Of a DNA stretch of 64,000 nucleotides, positions 20,309 through 35,207 are shown piece by piece (position 1 is the stretch's first letter; the number at the start of each line of letters is the position of its first letter). The stretch comes from Pseudeuparius sepicola (Eukaryota > Arthropoda > Insecta > Coleoptera > Anthribidae). The notes beneath the pieces were generated by a model. That model saw nothing but the letters and a program-made list of their open reading frames with translations, was not told the origin of the DNA and made no database searches. The position numbers were made by a program, and so were the translations under genes. The stretch is taken from NCBI GenBank assembly GCA_963920635.1, contig OY987308.1:25358096-25422095 (forward strand), given 5' to 3'.

Positions 20309-23300
20309 ATTACATAACACTGTCTTTTTGCTTTCATACATGAGATCATGCTTTGCCTGGAACTTGGATTAACGAAACGAGAAGAGTATCTGTGATAGAC
20401 TCCTGCATCTCACAAATGTGACGTGCAAAAAATCAAATAGATCCGCGTATACGTAGTACGTACTAAGACTAATTTACTTGTATACCATCGAGTAAAATAA
20501 TATATGTAAAAGACTGTAAAGACTAACAACAGCTGTCAAATTTGACAGTTCATTCGTGCTTTAGTAGTATGTCGCCATGTATCTTTGAACAAAGTGTCAA
20601 CACAACAATGAATTTTGCACTGTTTTAATTCACTTTTTTCTTTAATAGATGGTGATGGACTACTTGACACCATTGAACTGTAAATTTGATAGGTGTTGGT
20701 CCTCTATACATAGATAATATTTTACCCCATGTTTATGTACATAAATAATATATGTAAAAACCTAACAAAACATTTGTATCAAATAACATTAATGATGAGC
20801 TATATAACAAACTAAACTATAGAGGGATACAAGAAATAGTATGAGGTGGGAAGGGAGAACTAAGAAATTACATATAAATGAAAAATACAGAAATAATATT
20901 TATATGATGTCAATATGTTACTAATATGTTTTTTAATTTTTCAGTTATATTTTTCTTGATGTGAGTTGTGAAACTAATACAGTTTTTCTTATGTTTTATG
21001 TACTTCTTTTTCCCCGACTGCCTGGATGAAAATTCACGAGCCAAAGAGATCAGGAAGACGGTGTAGATGCCAAATGCCAGCAGCAATGGAAAAACATCGT
21101 AAAATTCTGTATATTTAGAGCTTTTTACTAATATTGTTTTCTTAAATTTATTTGGGAGCGTATTTTTGAATAAATGTTATTGTAAATTTTGAATAAATTA
21201 AATTAAAAAATATATACTGAAAAAAAGTAAAAATAATAATGGAGGACCCGGGATAGGCTGTGAGGGGTGCGATGGAGGCCTATTTAACTCCCAAATAAAT
21301 TGTTTGTTTAGGGTGTGGCCCTTCACAGAACCTGCCAACACATGGGAGTTCAAGACGGCACCACCGAGGAAAGAATTCTTGATCAACACAAGTGATTAAG
21401 TTTGTTGGTCTAATAATTTATAATAGGTACAGCCCTGCTTTGTGGGAGTTCCTAGCTAAGCCACGTCATAGCAATAACAAACTGTACAATCTAATTTGTG
21501 TATCTTTACTTTAACAAGGTACAGCCCTGCAATTTGTTTCTTTCTTAGCTTTGTCACACCAAACCAAGTACAAAGTAATGTTTAATTTATAAATAATAAT
21601 CGGTCTTTAATTTAACCAGACTACAGACCTTTGAAGGAGTTTTTAATCTACTTCGTCGCAGTAACAAATTCAAAGTATGGTCATTTTTAAATAAGTGGTC
21701 TTCATTATAACAAGGTTCAAGGTCTTTGAGGAGTTCCTTTCCAAATCCTTCATGATCACACATTAAAAAATCAAAGTATCGTTTAATTTGTAATTATTGC
21801 TCTTCAATTTAACAGAGCAGTTTGGTTTCTTAAATTTATTTGGGAGCGCATTTTGAATAAATGTTTTTGTAAATTTTGAATAAATTAAATTAAAATATAT
21901 ATATACTGAAAAAATAAGTAAAAATAATAACGGAGGACCCGGGATAGGCTGTGAGGGGTGCGATGGAGGCCTATTCAACTCCCAAATAAATTGTTTGTTT
22001 AGGGTGTGGCCCTTCACAGAACCTGCCAACACATGGGAGTTCAAGACGGCACCACCGAGGAAAGAATTCTTGATCAACACAAGTGATTAAGTTTGTTGGT
22101 CTAATAATTTATAATAGGTACAGCCCTGCTCTGTGGGAGTTCCTAGCTAAGCCACGTCATGGTAACTCTGTAATTTGTTCCTTTCTTAGCTAAGACATAC
22201 ATAAATAAGTACAAAGTAATGTTTAATTTATAAATAATAATTGGTCTTTAATTTAACAGGACTACATAGACCTTTGAAGAAGTTTTTAATCTACTTCGTC
22301 GCAGTAACAAATTCAAAGTATGGTCATTTTTAAATAAGTGGTCTTCATTATAGCAAGGTTCAAGCCCTTTGAGGAGTTCCTTTCCAAGTCCTTCATGATC
22401 ACATTAAAAAATCAAAGTATCGTTTAATTTGAAATTATTGCCCTTCAATTTAACAGAGCTTAACAAGTACAAAGTTTGGTATAATTTATAGGAAATTAAG
22501 CAGTCTTCTATACATATATAACGAGGTTCAGCCTTTTGAGGAGTTCCTCTCTGAGAGCCTCAGCAACACATTAAAAAGTTCAAAATATCTTTTCATATAT
22601 TGCTCTTCAGTTTAACAATGTTTAACAAGTACAAAAGTGTACTTTAATTTATAATTAATTAGTATTCTTCTTTCTAACAAGGTTCGGCCCTTTGTAGAGT
22701 TCCTCTCTTAGTTTTTCATCATCATATTAAAAATCCAAAGCAACATTTAATTTATAATTATTGGTCTTCAAATTAACAAAGATTAACAAGTACAAAGTAT
22801 GGTTTAATTTATAATTAATTGGCCTCCTCTATAACAATTCAGCTCTTTGAGGAGTCCCTCTCTAAGCTTTTCATCATCAGATTAAAAAATTGAAAGTATC
22901 AGTTAATTTATAATTATTATTGCATTTCAGTTTAACAAAGTTTAATAACAAGTATAAAGGTATGATTTAATTTATATTTAATTGTTCTTCTCTATAACAA
23001 GGATAAGTCCTCTGAAGAGTTCCTCTCCTAAGATTTTCATTAATCACGTTAAAAAATTCAAAATATCATTTAATTCATACTTATTGCTCTTCAGTGCAGA
23101 GAATAAAATGCCCCTTTTCACTGGGATCAGCCCCCTAGAGGGAGTCCCAGGTCAAACCACAATTTTCTTCCAGGTGCCTCGCGCCCCCCTAAGACGCGGG
23201 AACCCTTAGTGGGGGTGAAAATGACCCGGCAAAGGGTTGCCGAGGTCGTGTGACAAGGCTGTCAAATCCAACGGGGACCGACTGCCGGGCCAGCCGACGT

Positions 23301-25262
23301 GGCCAGGTACGACAGTAAACTCAAACAGTTTGGCAAGTACGATCAATCATTTCTCTATTGTTTCAGATCGCGAGTGAGTATAGTTAGTGTTAGTGCGGGA
23401 CAGTGGACTGCATCGTAACTACCCATACGGACGAGGGGCTGCCGGGCTGGTCTGGGGCGAAAGCGGGTGGCTCTGCCGATCTTTTTGGGTGACAATCAGA
23501 CGGTACCCAGCCGGCCGGTGCCGGGGGGGCTGCCGTGCAAGAGAAGCTCTAGGTGCGGGAGACGGGGCGCCCCGGCGCCCCGGAAACCGCACGGAGGCCG
23601 GGGGGCCACCCGCCGTAGCGCCAGCTTCGTGCCGGAGGACCACAAGCCGGGGGGTGAGTTCCGTTCTTCGATCGCAGATGGATCGTGTCGAACTTTGTCT
23701 CGCTTTCAGTTTCTTATTGTGAACGTTTGTTGCAGGTGCCGACTTTGGCGTCACTCGCTGCGCCCGAGCCGTGGCTCGACGGCAGCGCTCGGTGCGGGGG
23801 CGAAATTGGGGTTAAAATATAATTCGTTTGTTTTTCTCTTGAAATTTTGGAGGAGTTGACAAATTTAAAATATTTTTCAAATAGTGTTGCTTTCAAGTTC
23901 TTGATTTTTTTCTCTAACAATAATTGTTTATTGTATGCCAAATCATGGCTGTATTCCTCTTGAACAAATAACAATCATGTATGGGTTTTCAGTCAAAATA
24001 TTTATTGAGAAAACTTCTATTCAATGAGTTTTGTACAAAATGAAACAAAAATCTTTGAGCATTAATAGAACATTGTACTTATTTTTTATATTGAATGTAC
24101 AGGGTGTTACAAAGAAGTAGGTGATAAACTTGTCTTAAAAAACGATTTTTTAAAATAACTCCTATCTTTTTTTAAATTAAGCTTTAGCACCCTGTATTTT
24201 AAATGAAAAAGGCACAAGAAAAGTCATATTATCTTAGTCCATAAAATCTTATTTCACTTATTTGTTACACCGCATATATAAAAAATTTGAAATTAATTTG
24301 AAAGATCAAATTATTATTGGCCCAAAACTTGGTTCATTGAAAAGAAGTCTTCTCAATAAATATTTTGGTTGGAAGCCCACGTTTTTATCTCTTAATAATT
24401 GTTTAGTTGGGAGCTTTTGCTTTTTTAAGATTTTTGCCACTCAAGTAAAAAATTACAAAAGTGGGGTTGGTTCCTTCTGTCCTCTGCACCTGGAGCTGCA
24501 GCCGTCAGAGCCAGGCTAGCGTCGGGGCGGCAGCGAGGGAACGCCAGCTCCGAGCTGCGGCACTCGTCTGGCGGGTGAGCGAACGTTTCAATTCCCCCCT
24601 AGGTGGCGCCGGCAAACAGTCAAAGTGACGGTTCCACACGCTATCTCTCTTGTCAGGTGGAGGCGGGGGGCATTCCGAAGGAGTGCGCCTCGGCCTCCGA
24701 TCTTAGCTCAGGCTTCCGGATCCTCGGAAAGTTCTTCCGAACTGGTCTCAGCTATCACCCCCCTAACATGTTCCGTGCACCCGTTCTAACGTAACGGGGA
24801 AGTGTTATGGCGGCTATATCTACGACCGATATCTCTCTCTAATCTAGGACCGACATCTCCCAAGTGTGGCATCAATATCAAATTTATCTTAGGTCCAATA
24901 TCCCACTCATACTTTTGGAAGAGGCGAAGCCTTTTCCGTCTGTATGGTCGCAATATCTCTGGGATTTCCTCAGTAAACTATCGGAAGAACTATCTAGGGG
25001 GACCGGGGGCGATCCGCGACGGAAAACAATCGCTTATGGTAGAGTTGGAGAAATGTAAAGGTAGGACTAGATAGTGTTAGCTTTCTCGATAGGTTTTGAG
25101 CTACAACCCCAAGAGAGGGAGTAGCTCGGCATCGGAACTCAAATATAAAGTCACCAAATAAAAGTTACAGCCCTTCGAGGAGTAACTCGTCCTCTCATAT
25201 AAATTATTAGGTCACTTCGTGTCTCTATCTAGATAATTTGTTAGTTTTTCAAAGTGTCCTTC

Positions 25263-25382
25263 GCACAGGCCTTAGACAGGGAAAACACAACCTCCAGCTT
25301 TCGAGTTCTGTACATTTAGCTGCTTCCACAGCTAAATGCACATCGACCTCTCAAAAACTGGAGGCTTCTGGCGTCACCTGTG
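25263..25382 (+). ncRNA. 120-nt stem-loop, unit 3
   Basis: Identical element; an extra CTAGATAA lies upstream near 25230. Confidence 0.4.
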
Positions 25383-26241
25383 TGGAACTCAAATAATGAA
25401 CGGAAAGAAGCACTGAGCCATAAAAGATATAAAGGAACAGAGAGCTTACTCTTTCAGAAGTAAATTTTTAAGGAATAAAACACTGGCACTTGTAAACTCT
25501 CTGATCGTTTATCTCCTCTGTGTATTGAGTGAACAATTAAAAAATATACACCAATCAAATGAAATTACATCTTTTGATTTTAAAACAATTTAATCTTCTC
25601 TAAATTTTTCACTCGACAGTAAAAGGCTTATTGACAAGGTGGTGAATAAAATGACAATATAGAAGGACACAATTGCAGGGAATAGGGAACACCACCTTTC
25701 TGGGAAGCGTCTGCTTTTTCTGTTTCGGTTGCCAATTTAGAATTGTGAATTTAAAATCTTTTTTCCTGAAGTCTTGGAAAAATATTAAATATATTCAAAA
25801 ATATCTTCCTATGCCGAAATTTGAAAAAAGCAGACAGTATCCAGTTGCATGTGCAGTTCCTTGAAAGTTAAGTACATTAGATGCCAGTTTTAACAACCAG
25901 TCACTTTATTATATAAAAAATATATTATATTGGTTTGCTTTTTATTGAAAGGTAGCTGAGGAAAGACAAAAACTCTACAGTACAAACGGTAGGCAGATTG
26001 TTTGTCTTTCTAAAATTCATTTAACTTTTTGATCTCGCTTGGCAGACATTGTCTTAACTTTCACGCATGTTTTCGGTGGGAACTGCCGCATGTTGCTAAG
26101 TTGAATGAAGGTACAGGTGAAATATTAAAGTATGTCCTCTGACAATCACAAAACTTCAACTCGTAAAATCTGTGACCTGTAGTTATGTATCGAATTTTTC
26201 ATAATGTCTAAATTCAAACAATTCAGTTCAGTATATACTCT

Positions 26242-26383
26242 CTGTTCAACGAATGTTCATACCTACGTTACAACTCCTGTCCTTGTCTTACTCATGAATG
26301 AATATACGATGGATATCGATCATATATTCACGAGTCAGACAAGGACGGGAGTAGTGACGTAGGTATGAACATTCGTTGAACAG
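26242..26383. mobile_element. Foldback hairpin a, unit 3
   Basis: 142-bp form, as in unit 2. Confidence 0.7.
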
Positions 26384-27556
26384 GGATTAATTATTGTTTT
26401 TTACATAAAAGAATATTTTTTAAAGATAAAATCCAGAGATTTCAATACAACTTCATTCAATTAAGTAGCATGTCAGTAGTAATAGTTGCATGGCTGCTGC
26501 CAGAGAAAAAGAAGAAAGAAGAGATGACAGTAAGTAATTGTGTGTTTGAGCCGGTCACGTGAGGAACTTGTCACTTCTTTGAGGTGTGAATACACCTCAG
26601 GAAATTGTGGCATCGTGCTGCATTTGTCGTCAAAACCACACCTGCATCGGTCGTATGTCCTTCACTAAAACTTTGCTCCGATTTGTCAATGGGTACACCC
26701 CAAAATTTTCCCAAGACGTTAGTTTCACTTATATCCTTAGACTCGTTGGCTCATTAGGGCGATTCTTCATTGTCGTTTCCAAAACTATAATATTATTTCA
26801 TTTAAAATGTATACGCTACACTTTAAAGGCGTTTTGTTGTCGATTTTTTTAAACTCTTGTTGTACTGGTCCAAGCCCTCTTCGGGTCTTCCTTCCAAAGT
26901 TGAAACTCAAAATTATTTTTGTAAATTTCAAGGGCCCGATCGGCAGGAACCACAGCTTCGGCTTTTATTTTCTCCCAGATAAAATACGTCGCTGTGTCGC
27001 TCCTCCTGCGGATCTTCGTATAAAAGGAATTCTTCCGCCGTTTGCCGTCTACAACAGTGTGGGTGTGCGCGTGTGGTATTAACGACAAATTCAGCATCTT
27101 AATCCAGGTTGGAGCGTCTTTAGTATGCTATTTCTTTGGTGGCCAGTTGCAGCTTTAGATTTTTCCAAATTTAATAAAAAATGTCTTCTGGAACTTCAAA
27201 TATAAAGTTGGACAGGGATTTTCAGGTGCGTGGGCTGTAGCTTTGGCAGGCACATTACAGCTTTAGATAGATTTTTTATTTATTCAATATTAACGTTTTG
27301 AAATAACTTTTTTTAAAATTCTGGCAAAGACCGATTAAGATAAGGTTTTCAGGAGCGCCAGCTGTAGCTTTCTACCAAAAAATGACTACTATCGATGCTT
27401 TGGGCTAAACATGGTCGTACCAACAATTGTAAACAAGCTATAGAACTCTCTGTGCACATTTGGCACTGGATTAACTTTTATTTTGTTCAGATAAGACAAT
27501 TTTTAAATGTTTGACATATACCTATTTAAAAAAAAAACTACACAACAATAATTATT

Positions 27557-27703
27557 ACAGTTTGTTCAGCGAATGTTCGGTCCTACGCCACAACTCCCGT
27601 CCTTGTCTGACTCGTGAATATACGACCGATATCCATCGTATATTCACGAGTAAGACAAGGACGGGAGTTGTGACGTAGGCCGAACATTCGCTGAACAAAC
27701 TGT
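27557..27703. mobile_element. Foldback hairpin b, unit 3
   Basis: 147 bp, with the same CGCCACAAC variant as unit 2. Confidence 0.75.
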
Positions 27704-30700
27704 ATTACATAACACTCTCTTTTTGCTTTCATACATGAGATCATGCTTTGCCTGGAACTTGGATTAACGAAACGAGAAGAGTATCTGTGATAGACTCCTG
27801 CATCTCACAAATGTGACGTGCAAAAAATCAAATAGATCCGCGTATACGTAGTACGTACTACGACTAATTTACTTGTATACCATCGAGTAAAATAATATAT
27901 GTAAAAGACTGTAAAGACTAACAACAGCTGTCAAATTTGACAGTTCATTCGTGCTTTAGTAGTATGTCGCCATGTATCTTTGAACAAAGTGTCAACACAA
28001 CAATGAATTTTGCACTGTTTTAATTCACTTTTTTCTTTAATAGATGGTGATTGACTACTTGACACGATTGAACTGTAAATTTGATAGGTGTTGGTCCTCT
28101 ATACATAGATAATATTTTACCCCATGTTTATGTACATAAATAATATATGTAAAAAACCTAACAAAACATTTGTATCAAATAACATTAACGATGAGCTATA
28201 TAACAAACTAAACTATAGAGGGATACAAGAAATAGTATGGGGTGGGAAGGGAGAACTAAGAAATTACATATAAATGAAAAATACAGAAATAATATTTATA
28301 TGATGTCAATATGTTACTAATATGTTTTTTAATTTTTCAGTTATATTTTTCTTGATGTGAGTTGTGAAACTAATACAGTTTTTCTTATGTTTTATGTACT
28401 TCTTTTTCCCCGACTGCCTGGATGAAAATTCACGAGCCAAAGAGATCAGGAAGACGGTGTAGATGCCAAATGCCAGCAGCAATGGAAAAACATCGTAAAA
28501 TTCTGTATATTTAGAGCTTTTTACTAATATTGTTTTCTTAAATTTATTTGGGAGCGTATTTTTGAATAAATGTTATTGTAAATTTTGAATAAATTAAATT
28601 AAAAAATATATACTGAAAAAAAGTAAAAATAATAATGGAGGACCCGGGATAGGCTGTGAGGGGTGCGATGGAGGCCTATTTAACTCCCAAATAAATTGTT
28701 TGTTTAGGGTGTGGCCCTTCACAGAACCTGCCAACACATGGGAGTTCAAGACGGCACCACCGAGGAAAGAATTCTTGATCAACACAAGTGATTAAGTTTG
28801 TTGGTCTAATAATTTATAATAGGTACAGCCCTGCTTTGTGGGAGTTCCTAGCTAAGCCACGTCATAGCAATAACAAACTGTACAATCTAATTTGTGTATC
28901 TTTACTTTAACAAGGTACAGCCCTGCAATTTGTTTCTTTCTTAGCTTTGTCACACCAAACCAAGTACAAAGTAATGTTTAATTTATAAATAATAATCGGT
29001 CTTTAATTTAACCAGACTACAGACCTTTGAAGGAGTTTTTAATCTACTTCGTCGCAGTAACAAATTCAAAGTATGGTCATTTTTAAATAAGTGGTCTTCA
29101 TTATAACAAGGTTCAAGGTCTTTGAGGAGTTCCTTTCCAAATCCTTCATGATCACACATTAAAAAATCAAAGTATCGTTTAATTTGTAATTATTGCTCTT
29201 CAATTTAACAGAGCAGTTTGGTTTCTTAAATTTATTTGGGAGCGCATTTTGAATAAATGTTTTTGTAAATTTTGAATAAATTAAATTAAAATATATATAT
29301 ACTGAAAAAATAAGTAAAAATAATAACGGAGGACCCGGGATAGGCTGTGAGGGGTGCGATGGAGGCCTATTCAACTCCCAAATAAATTGTTTGTTTAGGG
29401 TGTGGCCCTTCACAGAACCTGCCAACACATGGGAGTTCAAGACGGCACCACCGAGGAAAGAATTCTTGATCAACACAAGTGATTAAGTTTGTTGGTCTAA
29501 TAATTTATAATAGGTACAGCCCTGCTCTGTGGGAGTTCCTAGCTAAGCCACGTCATGGTAACTCTGTAATTTGTTCCTTTCTTAGCTAAGATATACATAA
29601 ATAAGTACAAAGTAATGTTTAATTTATAAATAATAATTGGTCTTTAATTTAACAGGACTACATAGACATTTGAAGAAGTTTTTAATCTACTTCGTCGCAG
29701 TAACAAATTCAAAGTATGGTCATTTTTAAATAAGTGGTCTTCATTATAGCAAGGTTCAAGCCCTTTGAGGAGTTCCTTTCCAAGTCCTTCATGATCACAT
29801 TAAAAAATCAAAGTATCGTTTAATTTGAAATTATTGCCCTTCAATTTAACAGAGCTTAACAAGTACAAAGTTTGGTATAATTTATAGGAAATTAAGCAGT
29901 CTTCTATACATATATAACGAGGTTCAGCCTTTTGAGGAGTTCCTCTCTTGAGAGCCTCAGCAACACATTAAAAAGTTCAAAATATCTTTTCATATATTGC
30001 TCTTCAGTTTAACAATGTTTAACAAGTACAAAAGTGTACTTTAATTTATAATTAATTAGTATTCTTCTTTCTAACAAGGTTCGGCCCTTTGTAGAGTTCC
30101 TCTCTTAGTTTTTCATCATCATATTAAAAATCCAAAGCAACATTTAATTTATAATTATTGGTCTTCAAATTAACAAAGATTAACAAGTACAAAGTATGGT
30201 TTAATTTATAATTAATTGGCCTCCTCTATAACAATTCAGCTCTTTGAGGAGTCCCTCTCTAAGCTTTTCATCATCAGATTAAAAAATTGAAAGTATCAGT
30301 TAATTTATAATTATTATTGCATTTCAGTTTAACAAAGTTTAATAACAAGTATAAAGGTATGATTTAATTTATATTTAATTGTTCTTCTCTATAACAAGGA
30401 TAAGTCCTCTGAAGAGTTCCTCTCCTAAGATTTTCATTAATCACGTTAAAAAATTCAAAATATCATTTAATTCATACTTATTGCTCTTCAGTGCAGAGAA
30501 TAAAATGCCACTTTTCACTGGGATCAGCCCCCTAGAGGGAGTCCCAGGTCAAACCACAATTTTCTTCCAGGTGCCTCGCGCCCCCCTAAGACGCGGGAAC
30601 CCTTAGTGGGGGTGAAAATGACCCGGCAAAGGGTTGCCGAGGTCGTGTGACAAGGCTGTCAAATCCAACGGGGACCGACTGCCGGGCCAGCCGACGTGGC

Positions 30701-32696
30701 CAGGTACGACAGTAAACTCAAACAGTTTGGCAAGTACGATCAATCATTTCTCTATTGTTTCAGATCGCGAGTGAGTATAGTTAGTGTTAGTGCGGGACAG
30801 TGGACTGCATCGTAACTACCCATACGGACGAGGGGCTGCCGGGCTGGTCTGGGGCGAAAGCGGGTGGCTCTGCCGATCTTTTTGGGTGACAATCAGACGG
30901 TACCCAGCCGGCCGGTGCCGGGGGGGCTGCCGTGCAAGAGAAGCTCTAGGTGCGGGAGACGGGGCGCCCCGGCGCCCCGGAAACCGCACGGAGGCCGGGG
31001 GGCCACCCGCCGTAGCGCCAGCTTCGTGCCGGAGGACCACAAGCCGGGGGGTGAGTTCCGTTCTTCGATCGCAGATGGATCGTGTCGAACTTTGTCTCGC
31101 TTTCAGTTTCTTATTGTGAACGTTTGTTGCAGGTGCCGACTTTGGCGTCACTCGCTGCGCCCGAGCCGTGGCTCGACGGCAGCGCTCGGTGCGGGGGCGA
31201 AATTGGGGTTAAAATATAATTCGTTTGTTTTTCTCTTGAAATTTTGGAGGAGTTGACAAATTTAAAATATTTTTCAAATAGTGTTGCTTTCAAGTTCTTG
31301 ATTTTTTTCTCTAACAATAATTGTTTATTGTATGCCAAATCATGGCTGTATTCCTCTTGAACAAATAACAATCATGTATGGGTTTTCAGTCAAAATATTT
31401 ATTGAGAAAACTTCTATTCAATGAGTTTTGTACAAAATGAAACAAAAATCTTTGAGCATTAATAGAACATTGTACTTATTTTTTATATTGAATGTACAGG
31501 GTGTTACAAAGAAGTAGGTGATAAAGTTGTCTTTAAAAACGATTTTTTAAAATAACTCCTATCTTTTTTTAAATTAAGCTTTAGCACCCTGTATTTTAAA
31601 TGAAAAAGGCACAAGAAAAGTCATATTATCTTAGTCCATAAAATCTTATTTCACTTATTTGTTACACCGCATATATAAAAAATTTTAAATTAATTTGAAA
31701 GATCAAATTATTATTGGCCCAAAACTTGGTTCATTGAAAAGAAGTCTTCTCAATAAATATTTTGGTTGGAAGCCCACGTTTTTATCTCTTAATAATTGTT
31801 TAGTTGGGAGCTTTTGCTTTTTTAAGATTTTTGCCACTCAAGTAAAAAATTACAAAAGTGGGGTTGGTTCCTTCTGTCCTCTGCACCTGGAGCTGCAGCC
31901 GTCAGAGCCAGGCTAGCGTCGGGGCGGCAGCGAGGGAACGCCAGCTCCGAGCTGCGGCACTCGTCTGGCGGGTGAGCGAATGTTTCAATTCCCCCCTAGG
32001 TGGCGCCGGCAAACAGTCAAAGTGACGGTTCCACACGCTATCTCTCTTGTCAGGTGGAGGCGGGGGGCATTCCGAAGGAGTGCGCCTCGGTCTCCGATCT
32101 TAGCTCAGGCTTCCGGATCCTCGGAAAGTTCTTCCGAATTGGTCTCAGCTATCACCCCCCTAACATGTTCCGTGCACCCGTTCTAACGTAACGGGGAAGT
32201 GTTATGGCGGCTATATCTACGACCGATATCTCTCTCTAATCTAGGACCGACATCTCCCAAGTGTGGCATCAATATCAAATTTATCTTAGGTCCAATATCC
32301 CACTCATACTTTTGGAAGAGGCGAAGCCTTTTCCGTCTGTAGATATCGCCTCCATGTCATTTTCAGTGCGAGGTGCCATGGTCGCAATGTCTCTGGGATT
32401 TCCTCGGTAAACTATCGGAAGAACTATCTAGGGGGACCGGGGGCGATCCGCGACGGAAAACAATCGCTTATGGTAGAGTTGGAGAAATGTAAAGGTAGGA
32501 CTAGATAGTGTTAGCTTTCTCGATAGGTTTTGAGCTACAACCCCAAGAGAGGGAGTAGCTCGGCATCGGAACTCAAATATAAAGTCACCAAATAAAAGTT
32601 ACAGCCCTTCGAGGAGTAACTCGTCCTCTCATATAAATTATTAGGTCACTTCGTGTCTCTATCTAGATAATTTGTTAGTTTTTCAAAGTGTCCTTC

Positions 32697-32816
32697 GCAC
32701 AGGCCTTAGACAGGGAAAACACAACCTCCAGCTTTCGAGTTCTGTACATTTAGCTGCTTCCACAGCTAAATGCACATCGACCTCTCAAAAACTGGAGGCT
32801 TCTGGCGTCACCTGTG
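32697..32816 (+). ncRNA. 120-nt stem-loop, unit 4
   Basis: Identical element in a type-A downstream context. Confidence 0.4.
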
Positions 32817-33743
32817 TGGAACTCAAATAATGAACGGAAAGAAGCATTGAGCCATAAAATATATAAGGGAATAGAGAGCTTACTCTTTCAGAACTAAATT
32901 TATAATCAGTGAGTAAGGAATAAAAATAAGAAGCTTCATTCAACACTATAATGTTGTGCAGTGTTCTTCACATATAGCACTTGTGAGCTCTCTGTTCATT
33001 TATCTCCTCTGTGTGTTGAATGAACAATTAGAAAAGGTACAACAATATTCACCAAATGAAATTACATCTTTTGATTTTAAAACAATTTACTCTTCTCTAA
33101 GTTTTTCACTCGACAGTAAAAGGCTTATTGACAAGGTGGTGAATAAAATGACAGTATAGAAGGACACAATTGCAGTGGATAGGGAACACCACCTTTCTGG
33201 GAATTGTCTGCTTTTTCTGTTTCGGCTGCCAATTTAAAATTATTAATTTGAAATCTTTTTTCCTGAAGTCTTGAAAAAATTATTAAATATATTCGAAAAT
33301 ATCTTCCTATGCCAAAATTTGAAATCAAGCAGACAGTCTCCAGTTGCATGTGCAGTTCCTTGAAAGTTAAGTACATTAGATGCCGCTTTTAACGACCAGT
33401 CACTTTATTTATTATAAAAAAATATATTATATCGGTTTTCTTTTTATTGAGAGGTAGCCGAGGAAAGACAAAAACTCTACAGTACAAACGGTAGGCAGAT
33501 TGTTTGTCTTTCTAAAATTCATTTAACTTTTTGATCTCGCTTGGCAGACATTGTCTTAACTTTCACGCATGTTTTCGGTGGGAACTGCCGCATGTTGCTA
33601 AGTTGAATGAAGGTACAGGTGAAATATTAAAGTATGTCCTCTGACAATCACAAAACTTCAACTCGTAAAATCTGTGACCTGTAGTTATGTATCGAATTTT
33701 TCATAATGTCTAAATTCAAACAATTCAGTTCAGTATATACTCT

Positions 33744-33888
33744 CTGTTCAACGAATGTTCATACCTACGTTACAACTCCTGTCCTTGTCTTACTCATGAA
33801 TGAATATACGATGGATATCGATCATATATGATTCACGAGTCAGACAAGGACGGGAGTAGTGACGTAGGTATGAACATTCGTTGAACAG
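33744..33888. mobile_element. Foldback hairpin a, unit 4
   Basis: 145-bp type-A form, sharing the ATCATATATGATTCAC centre with unit 1. Confidence 0.7.
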
Positions 33889-35060
33889 GGATTAATTATT
33901 GTTTTTTACATAAAAGAATATTTTTTAAAGATAAAATCCAGAGATTTCAATACAACTTCATTCAATTAAGTAGCATGTCAGTAGTAATAGTTGCATGGCT
34001 GCTGCCAGAGAAAAAGAAGAAAGAAGAGATGACAGTAAGTAATTGTGTGTTTGAGCCGGTCACGTGAGGAACTTGTCACTTCTTTGAGGTGTGAATACAC
34101 CTCAGGAAATTGTGGCATCGTGCTGCATTTGTCGTCAAAACCACACCTGCATCGGTCGTATGTCCTTCACTAAAACTTTGCTCCGATTTGTCAATGGGTA
34201 CACCCCAAAATTTTCCCAAGACGTTAGTTTCACTTATATCCTTAGACTCGTTGGCTCATTAGGGCGATTCTTCATTGTCGTTTCCAAAACTATAATATTA
34301 TTTCATTTAAAATGTATACGCTACATTTCAAAGGCGTTTTGTTGTCGATTTTTTTAAACTCTTGTCGTACCGGTCCAAGCCCTCTTCGGGTCTTCCTTCC
34401 AAAGTTGAAACTCAAAATTATTTTCGAAAATTTCAAGGGCCCGATCGGCAGGAACCACAGCTTCGGCTTTTATTTTCTCCCAGATAAAATACGTCGCTGT
34501 GTCGCTCCTCCTGCGGATCTTCGTATAAAAGGAATTCTTCCGCCGTTTGCCATTTACAACAGTGTGGGTGTGCGCGTGTGGTATTAACGACAAATTCAGC
34601 ATCTTAATCCAGGTTGGAGCGTCTTTAGTGTGCTATTTCTTTGGTGGCCAGTTGCAGCTTTAGATTTTTCCAAATTTAATAAAAAATGTCTTCTGGAACT
34701 TCAAATATAAAGTTGGACAGGGATTTTCAGGTGCGTCGGCTGTAGCTTTGGCAGGCACATTACAGCTTTAGATAGATTTTTTATTTACTCAATATTAATG
34801 TTTTGAAATAACTTTTTTTAAAATTCCGGCAAAGACAAATTAAGATAAGGTTTTCAGGAGCGCCAGCTGTAGCTTTCCACCAAAAAATGACTACTATCGA
34901 TGCTTTGGGCTAAACATGGTTGTACCAACAATTGTAAACAAGCTATAGAACTTTCTGTGCACATTTGGCACTGGATTAACTTTTATTTTGTTCAGATAAG
35001 ACAATTTTTAAATGTTTGACATATACCTATTTAAAAAAAAACTACACAACAATAATTATT

Positions 35061-35207
35061 ACAGTTTGTTCAGCGAATGTTCGGTCCTACGTCACAACTC
35101 CCGTCCTTGTTTGACTCGTGAATATACGACCGATATCCATCGTATATTCACGAGTAAGACAAGGACGGGAGTTGTGACGTAGGCCGAACATTCGCTGAAC
35201 AAACTGT
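35061..35207. mobile_element. Foldback hairpin b, unit 4
   Basis: 147 bp, keeping CGTCACAAC; it has a private change (CTTGTTTGACTCG). Confidence 0.75.

Larger units (their letters stand above)
16057..23429 (+). repeat. Array unit 2 (type B, 7373 bp)
   Basis: It is near-identical to unit 1 in order and sequence but lacks the 37-bp insert and has an internal duplication. The segment containing the exon-like 'FIWELNRPP / TWEFKTAPP' region occurs at about 21125-21420 and again at about 21826-22120, each followed by 160-bp-type repeats. A shorter spacer at 18060-18140 replaces the type-A sequence. Around 16900-17060 it matches unit 5 rather than unit 3. Confidence 0.93.
23430..30826 (+). repeat. 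Array unit 3 (type B, 7397 bp)
   Basis: Type B like unit 2. The 24160-24200 stretch has the longer variant with an inverted ACAGGGTG...CACCCTGT pair, also found in units 4 and 6 but not in 1, 2 and 5. Two amino-acid-changing differences lie in the 24864-25058 open frame relative to units 2, 5 and 6. Confidence 0.93.
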
